From NCBI GenBank assembly GCA_963748385.1, contig CAVVIQ010000009.1, forward strand, positions 372,001 through 436,000: DNA of 64,000 nucleotides, read 5' to 3'. Below are positions 9,423-18,707 of the stretch, piece after piece (the stretch's first letter is position 1; each line of letters begins with the position of its first letter). A program made the position numbers and the translations under genes. The stretch comes from Rhodoblastus sp963748385. GTDB taxonomy: Bacteria; Pseudomonadota; Alphaproteobacteria; Rhizobiales; Beijerinckiaceae. The notes below the pieces were generated by a model. The model was not told where the DNA came from. It was given only the letters and a program-made list of their open reading frames with translations, and did no database searches.

Positions 9423-9454
9423 GCGGTCCGGTTCTGATCGGACCGCATTTTTTT
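9423..9454 (+). terminator. Rho-independent terminator after the MipA-like gene
   Basis: Perfect 8-bp stem GCGGTCCG / CGGACCGC with an 8-nt loop, then A and seven T. Confidence 0.85.
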
Positions 9455-9481
9455 GCGCTTGAGCGAAAAAACGAGGGAAAA

Positions 9482-10303
9482 TCAGTCGCGTTTCTTCAGA
9501 TGGTCCTCGAGATAGACCAGCGCGACCTGGCGGTCCGCGTCACTGGCCGATTTCATGTCCTGGTCGTAGAGGGCGTGGACCCATTGCTGGACCTTGCCGT
9601 TCGCGCCTTCGCGCGCCAGGGTCAGCCACATCAGGCCGCGCGCCCGCTGGACCGGCACGCCGTCGCCGCAGAACAGCAGATGGCCAAGCAGCGCCTGGGA
9701 TTCGACATGGCCCTTCGCGGCGGCGAGATTGAGCCAGCGCGCGGCTTGACGGTTGTCCTTGGAGAGCCCGGCCGCTCCGTCCATGTACAGCCGGGCGAGA
9801 TTGTACTGGGCGTCGGGATCGCCGAAATTGCTCGCGGCGTAGCGGAACATGCGCATGGCGTGGTCCGGGTCCGCCTTCAGGCGCGATCCGCCGATGCCGT
9901 TGAGCTCGAACACGCCGACCGCGACGAAGGCGCTGGCGGCAACGGAATTGTCGCGCCAGTTGGGCGCGTCCTCGTCATATTTGTCGACGATCTGCAAAAA
10001 ATATTGATAGGCCTTGTAATCGTCGTGCGGCACGCCGTCGCCGTCGGCGTACATCTTGCCGAGCTTCCATTGCGCCAGCGTCTCGCCGCCGGCGGCGGCG
10101 TATTTGAGCGCGTCGACCGAGGAAGCGGCATGCCCGGCGCGATAATCCTCCAGCGCCGCTTCCAGCGCCTGATGAGGATTCTTGAAAATGTCGAGGGTCT
10201 TGTTCGAGGACGAGGCGGGTCCGGAGCCGTCGAAGGCGAATGACGGCCCGCCGCAGCAAGCCATGCAAAAGCACGCCAGAAAGATTCGCCGCAACGCCGA
10301 CAT
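9482..10303 (-). CDS. exoR: ExoR-like periplasmic Sel1-repeat protein
   Basis: 273 residues from ATG 10303 (GGGAG ten bases upstream). The longer open frame adds 56 arginine-rich residues and is rejected. An N-terminal signal segment RRIFLACFCMACCGGPSFA is followed by Sel1-like repeats: AQWKLGKMYADGDGVP, DPDAQYNLARLYMDGAAG, VESQALLGHLLFCGDGVPV, then GLMWLTLAREGA. Order and wording closely match ExoR of rhizobia, the periplasmic inhibitor of the ExoS/ChvI two-component system that controls succinoglycan, motility and acid response. No exoS/chvI is in the window. A different Sel1-repeat protein is the alternative, but the size and the WLTLAREGA ending favour ExoR. Confidence 0.75.
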   Translation of the reverse strand: MSALRRIFLACFCMACCGGPSFAFDGSGPASSSNKTLDIFKNPHQALEAALEDYRAGHAASSVDALKYAAAGGETLAQWKLGKMYADGDGVPHDDYKAYQYFLQIVDKYDEDAPNWRDNSVAASAFVAVGVFELNGIGGSRLKADPDHAMRMFRYAASNFGDPDAQYNLARLYMDGAAGLSKDNRQAARWLNLAAAKGHVESQALLGHLLFCGDGVPVQRARGLMWLTLAREGANGKVQQWVHALYDQDMKSASDADRQVALVYLEDHLKKRD

Positions 10304-10626
10304 CAAACGCAGTCTCCCGGCGCCCTGCCCCGGAGGGCGCCCGCACCCGAGAACTAGCTTTTCCTTTATGGCTGAATCGCGGCGGCGCCTTTTCAAACTT
10401 CGGGCATTGTGAAGTTGAATTTCGGCTGTGGCGCCGAAGCCACAAATCGCGCTGACCAATCGGACCGGCAAAAGCTTGATTCACGGAAGCAAAGCCAGAT
10501 TGGCCGAAAAAGGTTGCCAAAAAGCCAAGCTCGCGGATCGCGAAGAATTGAACGCGGCGCGGAGGCGCCCTTTCTCCCCACCGGCCGTTCAATCGAACGC
10601 CCGATGGGGAGAAGGAACCCGCCCGC
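10304..10626. repeat. Intergenic region with a long inverted repeat
   Basis: About 320 bases between exoR-like and valS. The only structure seen is a perfect 9-bp inverted repeat TTCTCCCCA (10572-10580) / TGGGGAGAA (10605-10613) enclosing a GC-rich 24-nt loop, just after the valS stop. It could act as a weak terminator for valS, but no T-run follows. The rest holds the exoR promoter zone. Confidence 0.5.
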
Positions 10627-13401
10627 TCACCCCAGCAATTTCAGGGCGGCGGTGAATTTTTCGAGGCGCGCCGTGGCCAGTTCGCGGCGCTCCTGGTTTT
10701 CCTCGACCACTTCTTCCGGCGCGCGGCGCAGGAAGTCGGCGTTGCCCAGCTTGGCGTCGATCCTGGCGATTTCCTTGCTTTCGGCGGCGACGGCCTTTTC
10801 CAGCCGCGCGCGTTCGGCGTCGAAATCGATGACCCCCTCGAGCGGCAGCGCCAGAACCGTTCCGCGCGCGACCAGCTGAACCGAATGCGGCGGCGCCTTG
10901 GCGCGCGTCTCGATGCCGGAAAGCCGCGCCAGCCGCTGCATCGTCTCGGCCCAGCGTCTGGCGCGGCGCTCGTCGGCGTCCGACGCCCCGACCAGAACCA
11001 GCGGGACTTGCGCGCCCGCCGGGACATTCATTTCGGCGCGCGCCGAGCGCACCGCCGAAACGACATCGACCAGCCAGCCGATTTCCGTTTCCGAGTCCGC
11101 ATCCTCCAGCCCACGCAGATCGGGCCATTGCGCCAGCGCCAGCATCGACTCGCGCGGCCAATCCTGGCCGCGGATCGCCCAGATTTCCTCGGTGAGGAAG
11201 GGCATGAAGGGATGGAGCAGCTTGCAGATCTGGTCGAGGACGAAGGCGATGGAATCGCGCGTCTCGTCCTTGGCCGGGCCGTCCGGCCCCTGCAACAGGG
11301 GCTTGGCCAACTCGAGGCTCCAGTCGCAGAAAATATTCCAGACGAAGCGATAGGCCGCGTGGGCCGCCTCGTTGAACTTGTATTGGGTCAGCGCGGTTTC
11401 GACCTCGGCTGTCGCCCGCGCCGCTTCGCCGATGATCCAGCGGTTGAGGATTTCCCGAGGCTTGGTCGGGTCGAAGCCGTGGCGTCCCCGGCACTGGTTC
11501 ATCTCCGCGAAACGCGCGGCGTTCCATAGCTTGGTCGCGAAATTGCGATAGCCTTCGACGCGCGAGGTCGCGAGCTTGATGTCGCGCCCCTGCGCCGCCA
11601 TGGCCGCCAAAGTGAAACGCAAGGCGTCGGCGCCATAGCTGTCGATGAGATTCAGGGGATCAATGACGTTCCCCTTGGATTTCGACATTTTCGCGCCCTT
11701 CTCGTCTCGCACCAGAGCGTGGAGATAGACGTGGCGGAACGGAGCCTTGTGCTGGAAATGCAGCCCGAACATCATCATGCGGGCGACCCAGAAGAAGATG
11801 ATGTCGAAGCCGGTGACCAGCACGTCGGTCGGATAGCGCGCCGCGAGATCGTTCCTGTCCTCGGGCCAGCCGAGGGTGGACATCGGCCACAGGCCCGATG
11901 AGAACCAGGTGTCGAGCACGTCCTCGTCGCGGGTCAGAAGGTCGGCGGCCTTTTCGGGATCCTCGGCGATCGCCTGGGCCTCGGCGTCGGTGTAAATCTC
12001 GCGCTTGACCGCGTCGGCCAGCGCGTCGGCGAGCGCCTCCTCCTCGCTTTCGGCGACATAGACCGCGCCCCAGGGCGAATACCAGGCGGGAATCTGGTGG
12101 CCCCACCACAGCTGGCGCGAGACGCACCAGGGCTGGATGTTCTCCAGCCAGTCGAAAAAGGTCTTTTCCCAGTTTTTGGGTACGAAGCTCGTGTCGCCCG
12201 AGCGCACCGCCGCGAGGGCCGGGCCGGCAAGGGCCTTGGCGTCCACATACCATTGGTCGGTGAGCCACGGCTCGATCACCACGCCGGAGCGGTCGCCATG
12301 CGGCACCTGATGCTCGTGGGTCTCGATGGTCGCGATCAGGCCGCGCGCCTCCATGGCGGCGATCACCGCCTTGCGCGCCTCCTCGCGCGACAGGCCATGC
12401 AGGCTTTCGAGCGTGTCGGACAGGTCGTCGTCCTCGATCACGCCTTGCAGGAAAGCCTCGTTCTCCTTCAGCAGCAGGCGCGCCTCGGCGTCGAGAATAT
12501 TGACCAGCGGCAGCTTGTGGCGGAGGCCGACCTCGAAATCGTTGAAATCATGGGCCGGGGTGATTTTCACCGCGCCCGAACCCTTTTCGGGATCGGAATA
12601 GGAATCGGCGACGATCGGGATCAGCCGCCCGACCAGAGGCAGGCGCACGAAACGGCCGTGCAGATGGGCATAGCGCTCGTCTTCGGGATGAACCGCCACC
12701 GCCGTGTCGCCAAGCATGGTCTCGGGGCGGGTGGTGGCGACCACGATATAGTCCCCGGTCGCGGCGCCTTTCTCGTCGGCCAGCGGATATTTGAAATGCC
12801 AGAGCGAGCCCTTGACGTTGTGCGACACGACCTCGATGTCGGAGACCGCCGTGAGCAGCTTGGGGTCCCAGTTGACGAGGCGCTTGTCCTTGTAGATCAG
12901 CCCGGCGCGATAAAGCTCGACGAACGCCTTGAGCACCGCCTGCGACGAGCCGGGGTCCATGGTGAAGCGCTCCCGCGACCAGTCGCAGGAGGCGCCGAGG
13001 CGTTTAAGTTGATTGACGATGGCGCCGCCGGATTCCGCCTTCCAGGCCCAGACCTTTTCCAGAAAAGCCTCGCGGCCCAGTTCGCGGCGGCCCGGCTCGC
13101 CGGCGGCGGCGAGGCGCCGTTCGACCACCATCTGGGTCGCGATGCCCGCATGGTCGGTTCCCGGCTGCCACAAAACGTTCTTGCCGCGCATGCGCTCGAA
13201 GCGGCAAAGAATGTCCTGCAGGGTGTTGTTGAGGGCGTGGCCCATGTGGAGCGTGCCGGTGACGTTCGGCGGCGGGATGACGACCGTGAAAGTCTTGGCC
13301 CCGAGGCGCTCGGGCCGGTCGGCGCGGAAGGCGCCCGCAGCCTCCCAATCGGCCGCGATGCGGGCCTCCACGGCGGCGGGATCGAAAGTCTTTTCCATCA
13401 T
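10627..13401 (-). CDS. valS: Valyl-tRNA synthetase
   Basis: 924 residues from ATG 13401 (or 13398, tandem ATGs). Class I synthetase charging tRNA-Val. HIGH motif as HMGHAL in PNVTGTLHMGHAL near residue 50; KMSKS as KMSKSKGNVIDP; the editing insert lies between them (TTRPETMLGDTAVAVHPED). The anticodon-binding domain is followed by a C-terminal coiled-coil arm (ARLEKAVAAESKEIARIDAKLG...). The open frame runs 300 residues further upstream through the popZ-like gene, but that part is Arg/Pro junk. Last gene of the pcm/tolC/popZ/valS block, which is conserved in Rhizobiales. Confidence 0.97.
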   Translation of the reverse strand: MMEKTFDPAAVEARIAADWEAAGAFRADRPERLGAKTFTVVIPPPNVTGTLHMGHALNNTLQDILCRFERMRGKNVLWQPGTDHAGIATQMVVERRLAAAGEPGRRELGREAFLEKVWAWKAESGGAIVNQLKRLGASCDWSRERFTMDPGSSQAVLKAFVELYRAGLIYKDKRLVNWDPKLLTAVSDIEVVSHNVKGSLWHFKYPLADEKGAATGDYIVVATTRPETMLGDTAVAVHPEDERYAHLHGRFVRLPLVGRLIPIVADSYSDPEKGSGAVKITPAHDFNDFEVGLRHKLPLVNILDAEARLLLKENEAFLQGVIEDDDLSDTLESLHGLSREEARKAVIAAMEARGLIATIETHEHQVPHGDRSGVVIEPWLTDQWYVDAKALAGPALAAVRSGDTSFVPKNWEKTFFDWLENIQPWCVSRQLWWGHQIPAWYSPWGAVYVAESEEEALADALADAVKREIYTDAEAQAIAEDPEKAADLLTRDEDVLDTWFSSGLWPMSTLGWPEDRNDLAARYPTDVLVTGFDIIFFWVARMMMFGLHFQHKAPFRHVYLHALVRDEKGAKMSKSKGNVIDPLNLIDSYGADALRFTLAAMAAQGRDIKLATSRVEGYRNFATKLWNAARFAEMNQCRGRHGFDPTKPREILNRWIIGEAARATAEVETALTQYKFNEAAHAAYRFVWNIFCDWSLELAKPLLQGPDGPAKDETRDSIAFVLDQICKLLHPFMPFLTEEIWAIRGQDWPRESMLALAQWPDLRGLEDADSETEIGWLVDVVSAVRSARAEMNVPAGAQVPLVLVGASDADERRARRWAETMQRLARLSGIETRAKAPPHSVQLVARGTVLALPLEGVIDFDAERARLEKAVAAESKEIARIDAKLGNADFLRRAPEEVVEENQERRELATARLEKFTAALKLLG

Positions 13402-13709
13402 GAGCTGAAAACCGGATTCGCGGGATTTTCGCGCAACAAATCCGAGCGCGGCCCGCAAGTCAATGAAGTTGGCGCGGTTCAAGGAAGTTCGGGCGCGAAG
13501 ATCCGCCCCGCGGCCGTCGATGGCGGAAGCGCGCCGGCCGGGTCCATCCTCGTCCCCTTGCGGCGTTCGGGGAACCACCGTCCAAAGACGGAATGTGGCG
13601 GGAGAACGCGCCGCCATCATAGGGCGTCGAAAGACGCCCGTCCTTCGACGGGCTAAGGGGCGTCGAAAGACGCCCGTCTTTCGACGGGCTATGGCGACGG
13701 ACGAAGGGT
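13402..13709. repeat. Gap between valS and the popZ-like gene, holding two tandem copies of an intergenic palindromic repeat
   Basis: At 13618-13656 and 13657-13694 stand two head-to-tail copies of about 38 bases. Each carries GGGCGTC-GAAA-GACGCCC followed by an overlapping second hairpin GCCCGTC...GACGGGC. The same core occurs at other intergenic sites of the window (20841, 26066, 50193, 56073). A related CGTCCAAAGACG hairpin lies near 13580. This is a dispersed intergenic repeat family; the function is unknown. Confidence 0.8.
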
Positions 13710-14638
13710 TCAGCCCTTGCCGCGGGCGATGCGTTCGATTTCGACGCGGACCAGACGTTCGACCACGACGGGCAGATTGTCGTCGAGCCACGCCTTGAGC
13801 ATCGGCCTCAACATTTCCCGCGCCACCCGCTCGATCATTTCGGGATCGCGCAGCATCAAGCTTTCCGCCAGAGCCTCGAACGAGGCGCCGACGCGGGCGC
13901 CGCTGGCCGATGAGAGCAGCACGGGCTGGTCGGCCTCCGCCTTCTGGCCGGGGCCGGGGCCGGAGGCGGCGCGGCGATGCGGCGTTCAGCTGGTCGCGGC
14001 GGTTCGGGCGCCTTCTCCGCGGCGGGCTCGGGCGCCGTGGGCGCAGGCGGCGTGGAATCTTTGGCGGCGGCCGGCGGGAGCCGCAACGAAGTCGACGCGG
14101 CCTTGAGTCGCGCCTCGGCCAGCTGGGCGACGGTCGCGGCCGGCGCGAGCCGCGGCGCTTCGGCGACGGCGGCGGCCGGTTCGCGCGCCGCGGGTTCGGC
14201 TGCCGCGGATTTGGCCGCCGGCTCCGGCGCCGCTTTCGATGACGGCGCGGCCTTGACGGCTTCGGCGACTGAGGCGAGCCCGGAAACGGGCGTCGCCTCA
14301 CGGAGCGAGGCGCGCGCGGCCGGAGCCCCCGCCGGCGCGAAATCGCGCAAGTTCAATGACGGCGCCTTGTCCGGCGCGAGGACGACGCGAGGCGCCAGAG
14401 GACGCAAGGCCGGCGGCGGCGCCGGCGATGGCGCAGGCTCGGCCGCCGCCGTGACGGGGCGAACAGGAGCGGCGGAAGCCAGCTCGGGCGCGACGGCGCG
14501 GGGACGGCTCAGCGGCAGCGCGTCGTCGTCGGCGATGATGCGGCGGATCGAGGCGAGTATCTCATCCATCGACGACTCGCGCACGGCGGCCTCCGCAGGC
14601 GAAGGGCTGGATTGGGACGGGCCGTTTTCTACGGTCAT
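13710..14638 (-). CDS. popZ: PopZ-like (DUF2497) polar organising protein, one frameshift
   Basis: N-terminus carries the conserved MDEILASIRRIIADD helix. A long Pro/Ala-rich disordered middle follows (residues about 40-235). The C-terminal family helix block AESLMLRDPEMIERVAREML / PMLKAWLDDNLPVVVERLV is in another frame. The switch falls near 13945 in a GGCCCCGGCCCC slippery stretch, where QKAEADQPVLLSS resumes the expected sequence. Total length is one base short of a multiple of three. PopZ forms a polar matrix that anchors the chromosome origin and cell-cycle regulators. The short signature helix, acidic/proline linker and C-terminal oligomerisation helices are all visible. Start ATG 14638 (14647 also possible). 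Confidence 0.75.
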
Positions 14639-14808
14639 GTGTCTCATTGCTCGCGACGAAACGCGCCAAACGGCGAAAAAGGGAAGCGGTCGCGATCCGA
14701 GTCGCGACCCGATTAAGTTGCGCCCTTGCGCCGGCGCGCGCAAGGCCATGGCGCGCCGCTCCGGTCGCCGCCCACCGTTTTTTATGCGGCGGCGGAAACC
14801 GCCGCCGA

Positions 14809-16204
14809 TCAGCGGCCGTCCGGCGTGTCGACGCCGAAGAACCGGTTCTTCGTCTGCTGATAATGCTGGCTCGGATTGTACTCGACCACGCCGAGGCCGA
14901 GATCCTGGGCGGAAAGCCGGCCGATGGCGGCCATCACCGCATAGGAGCCGACGACCCGGTCATGCTGGGCCTGCACCAGTTCGACGCGCGTGTTGAGCAG
15001 GGTTTGTTCGGCGTTGAGCACGTCGAGCGTGGTGCGCTGGCCGACCTTGGCTTCCTCGCGCACGCCGGTCAGCGCGATTTCCGCCGCCTTGACCGCCGCC
15101 TCGAAGGAGACGATCGCGGCGCGGGCCGCCTGCAACTGCCCCCATGCGGTCACCACGCCGGCGCGAACCTGGTTGCGCGCGCTCATCACCGCGATCTGCG
15201 CCTGGTTCATCTTCTCCTTGGCCTGGCGAATCGCCGCATATTCCTGGCCGCCCTGATAGATCGGCACATTGAGCTGGCCGCCGATCGAAGCGGCAAAAGA
15301 TGTTATAACCCGGAAAGCCGCTGGTGTCGGTCGAACTCTGCACCTGGCCGACCACGTTGACGGTTGGCGCGAGCGCGCCTTCGGCGACCTTCACCCCGTC
15401 CAGGGCGACATCGACCTCGTGGAGGGCGCCGAGAACCGCCGGATGTTCGGCCAGGCCGATCGCGATCGCCTCGTCGAGGGTCGGCGGCAGCAATTTCTCG
15501 ATCGGCCGCGCCGGCTGCAAGCGCGTCGGCTGGATTCCGATCACCCGGCGGTAGCTCGCGACGCTCCCCTGCAGACTGGATTCGGCGACGGCCACGTCGG
15601 CGTCACCGGTGGCGAGCGAGGATTCCGCCTGGGCGACGTCGGTTCGGGTCACCTCGCCGACCTGGAAGCGGTCGCGGGTCTGCTGCAGCTGAACTTGGAG
15701 AACCTTGACGTTGTTGCGCCGCAGGCCGAGCACCGCCGTGTCGCGCAGCACGTCCATGAAGGCCTGCGCGCCCGCCTGGAGCGTCGTCAATTCGGTCAGC
15801 CGCAATTGTTCGCGCGCCATCAGGACCGAGGATTCCGCCTGATTGACCGAATTGGCGGTGCGCATGCCGTCGAACAGGGTCTGGTTCACCTGCGCCTGGC
15901 TGGTGATCGGCACGCCGGCGAGCTTTTGCTTGCCCGATTGGCCGAACAGACCCGTAATATTGGTGACCTGATAGTTCAGCGAGCCCTGCGCCTGCGCCTT
16001 GGGCATCCAGCCCGACTTGGCCTGGGGCACGGTTTCGTCCGTCGCGCGGACCGCGGCGCGCTGCTGGTTGATGTCGGGGTTATTCAGATAGGCGCGCGAC
16101 AGGGCGTCGGACATGGTCTCGGCCACGACCGGACTCGATCCGAGAGCGAGGGCCGCCAGCGTCGCGCCGACAAGAGATGAACGCCGCAAAATCAATATCC
16201 CCAC
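14809..16204 (-). CDS. tolC: TolC-family outer-membrane efflux protein, one frameshift
   Basis: Starts at GTG 16204 behind GCGGAG. Signal peptide SSLVGATLAALALGSSPVVA is cleaved before ETMSDALSRAY. Two repeated halves typical of OEP/TolC: NPDINQQRAAVRATDE..., QVNQTLFDGMRT, VLRDTAVLGLRRNNV, and in the second half LNVPIYQGGQEYAAIRQAKEKMNQAQI. The frame changes within a run of four A (15295-15298): reading across it restores GYNIF-ASIGGQLNVPIYQGG. Total about 465 residues, normal for the family. It forms the outer-membrane channel for type I secretion and RND efflux. Lies in the conserved pcm-tolC-popZ-valS block. Confidence 0.85.
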
Positions 16205-16443
16205 AAGGCGCCACTCCGCGCGACCGGACGACCGGCGACAGGCCTTTGCGCCCGTCCTTGCTGGCGGGCGCCGGATTCAAACGAAGATTTAAAGACATGA
16301 GCCATCGCGTCAACCTGAAGTCCTGCGCCGGCGCCCCGGTTTCCGGGGAATCCCGCTGGCGACATGTACGATTATTCGAAGACTGCGCCCAAAAAGCCAC
16401 AGATCGGCGAGCATGAACGGCGCGACGCCTGCCCGCGGCAAAT

Positions 16444-17127
16444 TCAGAAAACGAATTCCGCCGGCTTGGCGAAAGCTTCCAACGCGCCCGCCGAGGCGTC
16501 GAACAGCGGACGCGGCGACGCCCGCCCGCCGGCGCGCCGGTACAGAACGGCCTTGCCCGTGCGCGCGCCGGGCCTGTCGGACACGATCGCGACCAGCCGG
16601 CCGCCGTCCGCCAGCTGGTTCAGCAGGGCGCCGAAAGCGCCCTGGCTGACGCCGTCGACGACGATCGCGTCGAAAGGCCCCTCGCCCGGCGCGCCGGCCT
16701 CGAGCGCGCCTGAAACCGATCTGGCGTTGGTCAGGCCGAGGGTCTCGAAATTGGTCGCGGCCCATGCGGCGAAGTTCTCGTCGTCATCGAGGCTGACGAC
16801 CGACTTGACGAGGCCGGCCGCCAGAGCGGCGGCGTAGCCGGTCGCGCCCGCGACCACCAGCACCCGGTCGCTGTCGCGCAGATGCGCCTCCTTGAGCAGG
16901 CGGGCGAGAATCAGCGGCGCGGTCATTTCACGCCGGCCCTTGCCGGAAAGAATCAGTCGCGCGTCGGAATAGGCGAGGCTGGCGAAGGCGGGATCGACGA
17001 AGATTTCACGGGGAACGGCCCTCATCCGGGCCTGAACGCCGAGATCGGAGACGTCGAAGGTGCGAATTTGGCGCTCGACCATGGTTTCCCGCAGCGCGGC
17101 GGAAGAGGCGAAGGAATCGTTCTGCAT
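16444..17127 (-). CDS. Protein-L-isoaspartate O-methyltransferase-like protein
   Basis: 227 residues. N-terminus ALRETMVERQIRTFDVSDLGVQARM and VPREIFVDPAFASLAYSD match the Pcm family. The SAM-binding glycine loop reads VLVVAGATGYAAALAAGL, a weaker form of the usual GxGxGY. The motif FDAIVVDGV is the second SAM-side motif. Rhizobiales carry this divergent Pcm homologue directly upstream of tolC, as here. Whether it repairs isoaspartate is unproven because the family's active-site region is changed. ATG 17127 is the start. Confidence 0.8.
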   Translation of the reverse strand: MQNDSFASSAALRETMVERQIRTFDVSDLGVQARMRAVPREIFVDPAFASLAYSDARLILSGKGRREMTAPLILARLLKEAHLRDSDRVLVVAGATGYAAALAAGLVKSVVSLDDDENFAAWAATNFETLGLTNARSVSGALEAGAPGEGPFDAIVVDGVSQGAFGALLNQLADGGRLVAIVSDRPGARTGKAVLYRRAGGRASPRPLFDASAGALEAFAKPAEFVF

Positions 17128-17271
17128 CGTTCGTCCGTCGAAAATCTCTCTCGCCGGAAGGGCTTCGGCCCGGTCGGCTATCCGGCTTTATAAGCAGAGG
17201 CCCACGCCGTGTCCACTTGACGGGGCGCCGAAGAACGTCGCAGGCTCCCGCAAGCCTGACCGGGAGCGCCA

Positions 17272-17838
17272 ATGGAAGACTCGCCGACCGAAGATTTCGA
17301 ACACGCGGAACACGCCGAGCACGCCGTCCATCTCGGCGACCGCCGCCTGATCCTGGTGTCGATCACCATCGCCATGCTGGCGGTGCTGGCGGCGACGGTC
17401 GGCAGTCTCGAAACCATCGAGACCGCGGCCACTTTGGGCGCGAAGAACGAGGCCGTGCTGATGCAGGCCAAGGCCAGCGACGCCTGGGGCTTCTACCAGG
17501 CCATGAGCATGAAGAAGAATCTTTACGCCGCCCTGTCCGAGGCCGCGATCGCCAAGGCCCCGGATTTCGCGGCCAAGTCCGACCGCTACGCCAGGGAGCA
17601 GGACGAGATTCGCGCTCAGGCCAAGGGATATGAGGCCCAGGTCGCGGCGGCCCAGGAGAAGAGCGAGGTCCATGAGCGGCGCCACTACATCCTCACATTC
17701 GCCGTGACCCTGCTCCATATCGCCATCGCGGTCGCGACGATCGCCATCATCATGCGCGGACTGCTGTGGCCCTGGCGCATGTCCATCGGCATGGGCGTCG
17801 CGGGAACTCTGGCCGCCGCCTTCGCCTATTTCGCCTGA
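17272..17838 (+). CDS. DUF4337 membrane protein
   Basis: 188 residues. A His/Glu-rich N-terminus (EHAEHAEHAVHLGD) is followed by a first transmembrane helix RLILVSITIAMLAVLAATVG. The family core EAVLMQAKASDAWGFYQAMSMK comes next, then a helical stretch likely to form a coiled coil, and two helices near the C-terminus (FAVTLLHIAIAVATIAIIM and GMGVAGTLAAAFAYFA). This is the DUF4337 pattern; function unknown. ATG 17272. Confidence 0.85.
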   Translation: MEDSPTEDFEHAEHAEHAVHLGDRRLILVSITIAMLAVLAATVGSLETIETAATLGAKNEAVLMQAKASDAWGFYQAMSMKKNLYAALSEAAIAKAPDFAAKSDRYAREQDEIRAQAKGYEAQVAAAQEKSEVHERRHYILTFAVTLLHIAIAVATIAIIMRGLLWPWRMSIGMGVAGTLAAAFAYFA

Positions 17839-17852
17839 CTCCGCATGGAAGG

Positions 17853-17879
17853 AAAAAGCCCCGGCGCGGGGCCGGGGCT
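17853..17879 (-). terminator. Terminator of the PsiF-like secreted protein gene, shared with the convergent DUF4337 gene
   Basis: 9-bp stem AGCCCCGGC / GCCGGGGCT with a 5-nt loop. A run of five T follows on the minus strand. It sits between two convergent genes. Confidence 0.75.
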
Positions 17880-17891
17880 CGATCGGGATCT

Positions 17892-18386
17892 TTACTGCTT
17901 GAGCTTGGCGTTGCACTGGCTGTAATAGCCGCCGCCCTTCTCGATCCATTTCAGGCCGCCATTGCCGCCTGTCGCCTTGTTGGCCTTGTACTGGTCGAGA
18001 CAGGTGTGCATGCGCGCCTTGCCGGCCGACTCGCTCTTGTAGGCGGCGCTGACCGCAGTCGGGAAGACGACCGGGCCGGAAGCGGCGGGCGCGGGCGCGG
18101 GCCTGGCCGGGGCCGCCGTCGCGGCGGGCATGGGGGCCGGAGCGGGAGCGGCGGCGGGAGCCGCCGGCGCCGCGGCCGGAGCCGCGGCCGGCGCGGCGCC
18201 GCCAGCCTTCAGATCGGCGCGGCATTTCGACAGGAACTCGAGCCAGGTCGCGCCGCCGAGCTGGTTCGCGGCTTTGGCCGCCTGATATTTTGTCGAGCAC
18301 TGCTTCATCGCCGATTCGGCGTTGGCGGCGCCGGCGCCGATCATAGCGAGGGCGCCAGCGAGCATAAGAGCGGAACGGAAGGACAT
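17892..18386 (-). CDS. Secreted Ala/Pro-rich protein with two related Cys modules
   Basis: 164 residues. Signal peptide SALMLAGALAMIGAGAANA. Two similar modules flank a low-complexity Ala/Pro linker (about residues 62-105). Module 1 reads KQCSTKYQAAKAANQLGG...WLEFLSKCRADLK. Module 2 reads HTCLDQYKANKATGGNGG...YYSQCNAKLK. Each has two Cys, suggesting one disulfide per module. The pattern resembles PsiF-type repeats of small secreted proteobacterial proteins. Probably periplasmic; function unknown. Start ATG 18386. Confidence 0.7.
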   Translation of the reverse strand: MSFRSALMLAGALAMIGAGAANAESAMKQCSTKYQAAKAANQLGGATWLEFLSKCRADLKAGGAAPAAAPAAAPAAPAAAPAPAPMPAATAAPARPAPAPAASGPVVFPTAVSAAYKSESAGKARMHTCLDQYKANKATGGNGGLKWIEKGGGYYSQCNAKLKQ

Positions 18387-18560
18387 GGAGAACTCCCCGG
18401 AAAGCCGGCGGCCAGTTCGCGGCGCCGACGCGTGGTCAAGCTTTCGGATTTTTTCGCCGCCGTCAATGTGGCGAAGGTCAGTTTGCAGGCTTCGAAAGCC
18501 TTATTTTTCTAGGCCCCTGCCGCTGAACCGGAGATGAACGGGTCCATAACGACATTCGGC

Positions 18561-18660
18561 CATCCTTTCGACCCGTCGAAAGGATGGGCGCCCGCCGGCG
18601 TCAGCCGGCGCCGCGCCGGTCGGCGCGGACGCCATCGGCCCTGCTCGACGCCCGATGGCG
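18561..18660. repeat. Intergenic hairpin array
   Basis: A perfect 11-bp inverted repeat (CATCCTTTCGA, 18561-18571, with its complement at 18576-18586, loop CCCG) is followed by GC-rich hairpins built from CCGGCG/CGCCGG steps. It lies between the start of the PsiF-like gene and the end of the cyclophilin gene. The CTTTCGACCCGTCGAAAG core recalls the dispersed GGGCGTC-GAAA-GACGCCC family. Confidence 0.6.
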
Positions 18661-18666
18661 AACAGC

Positions 18667-18690
18667 AAAACCGGGGCTTTTGGCCCCGGT
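18667..18690 (-). terminator. Terminator after the cyclophilin gene
   Basis: 8-bp stem ACCGGGGC / GCCCCGGT around a 5-nt loop on the minus strand, followed by TTTT. Confidence 0.8.
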
Positions 18691-18707
18691 CTCAGAAGGA
18701 ATTCCGA

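Noticed and set aside
12097..13656. A 519-codon open frame on the plus strand
   Set aside because: It is the antisense shadow of valS, which has all expected motifs. High GC keeps the opposite frames open.
13402..14301. A 300-residue N-terminal extension of valS
   Set aside because: Pro/Arg-rich translation of the popZ-like gene in another frame; the true valS start gives the family's N-terminus.
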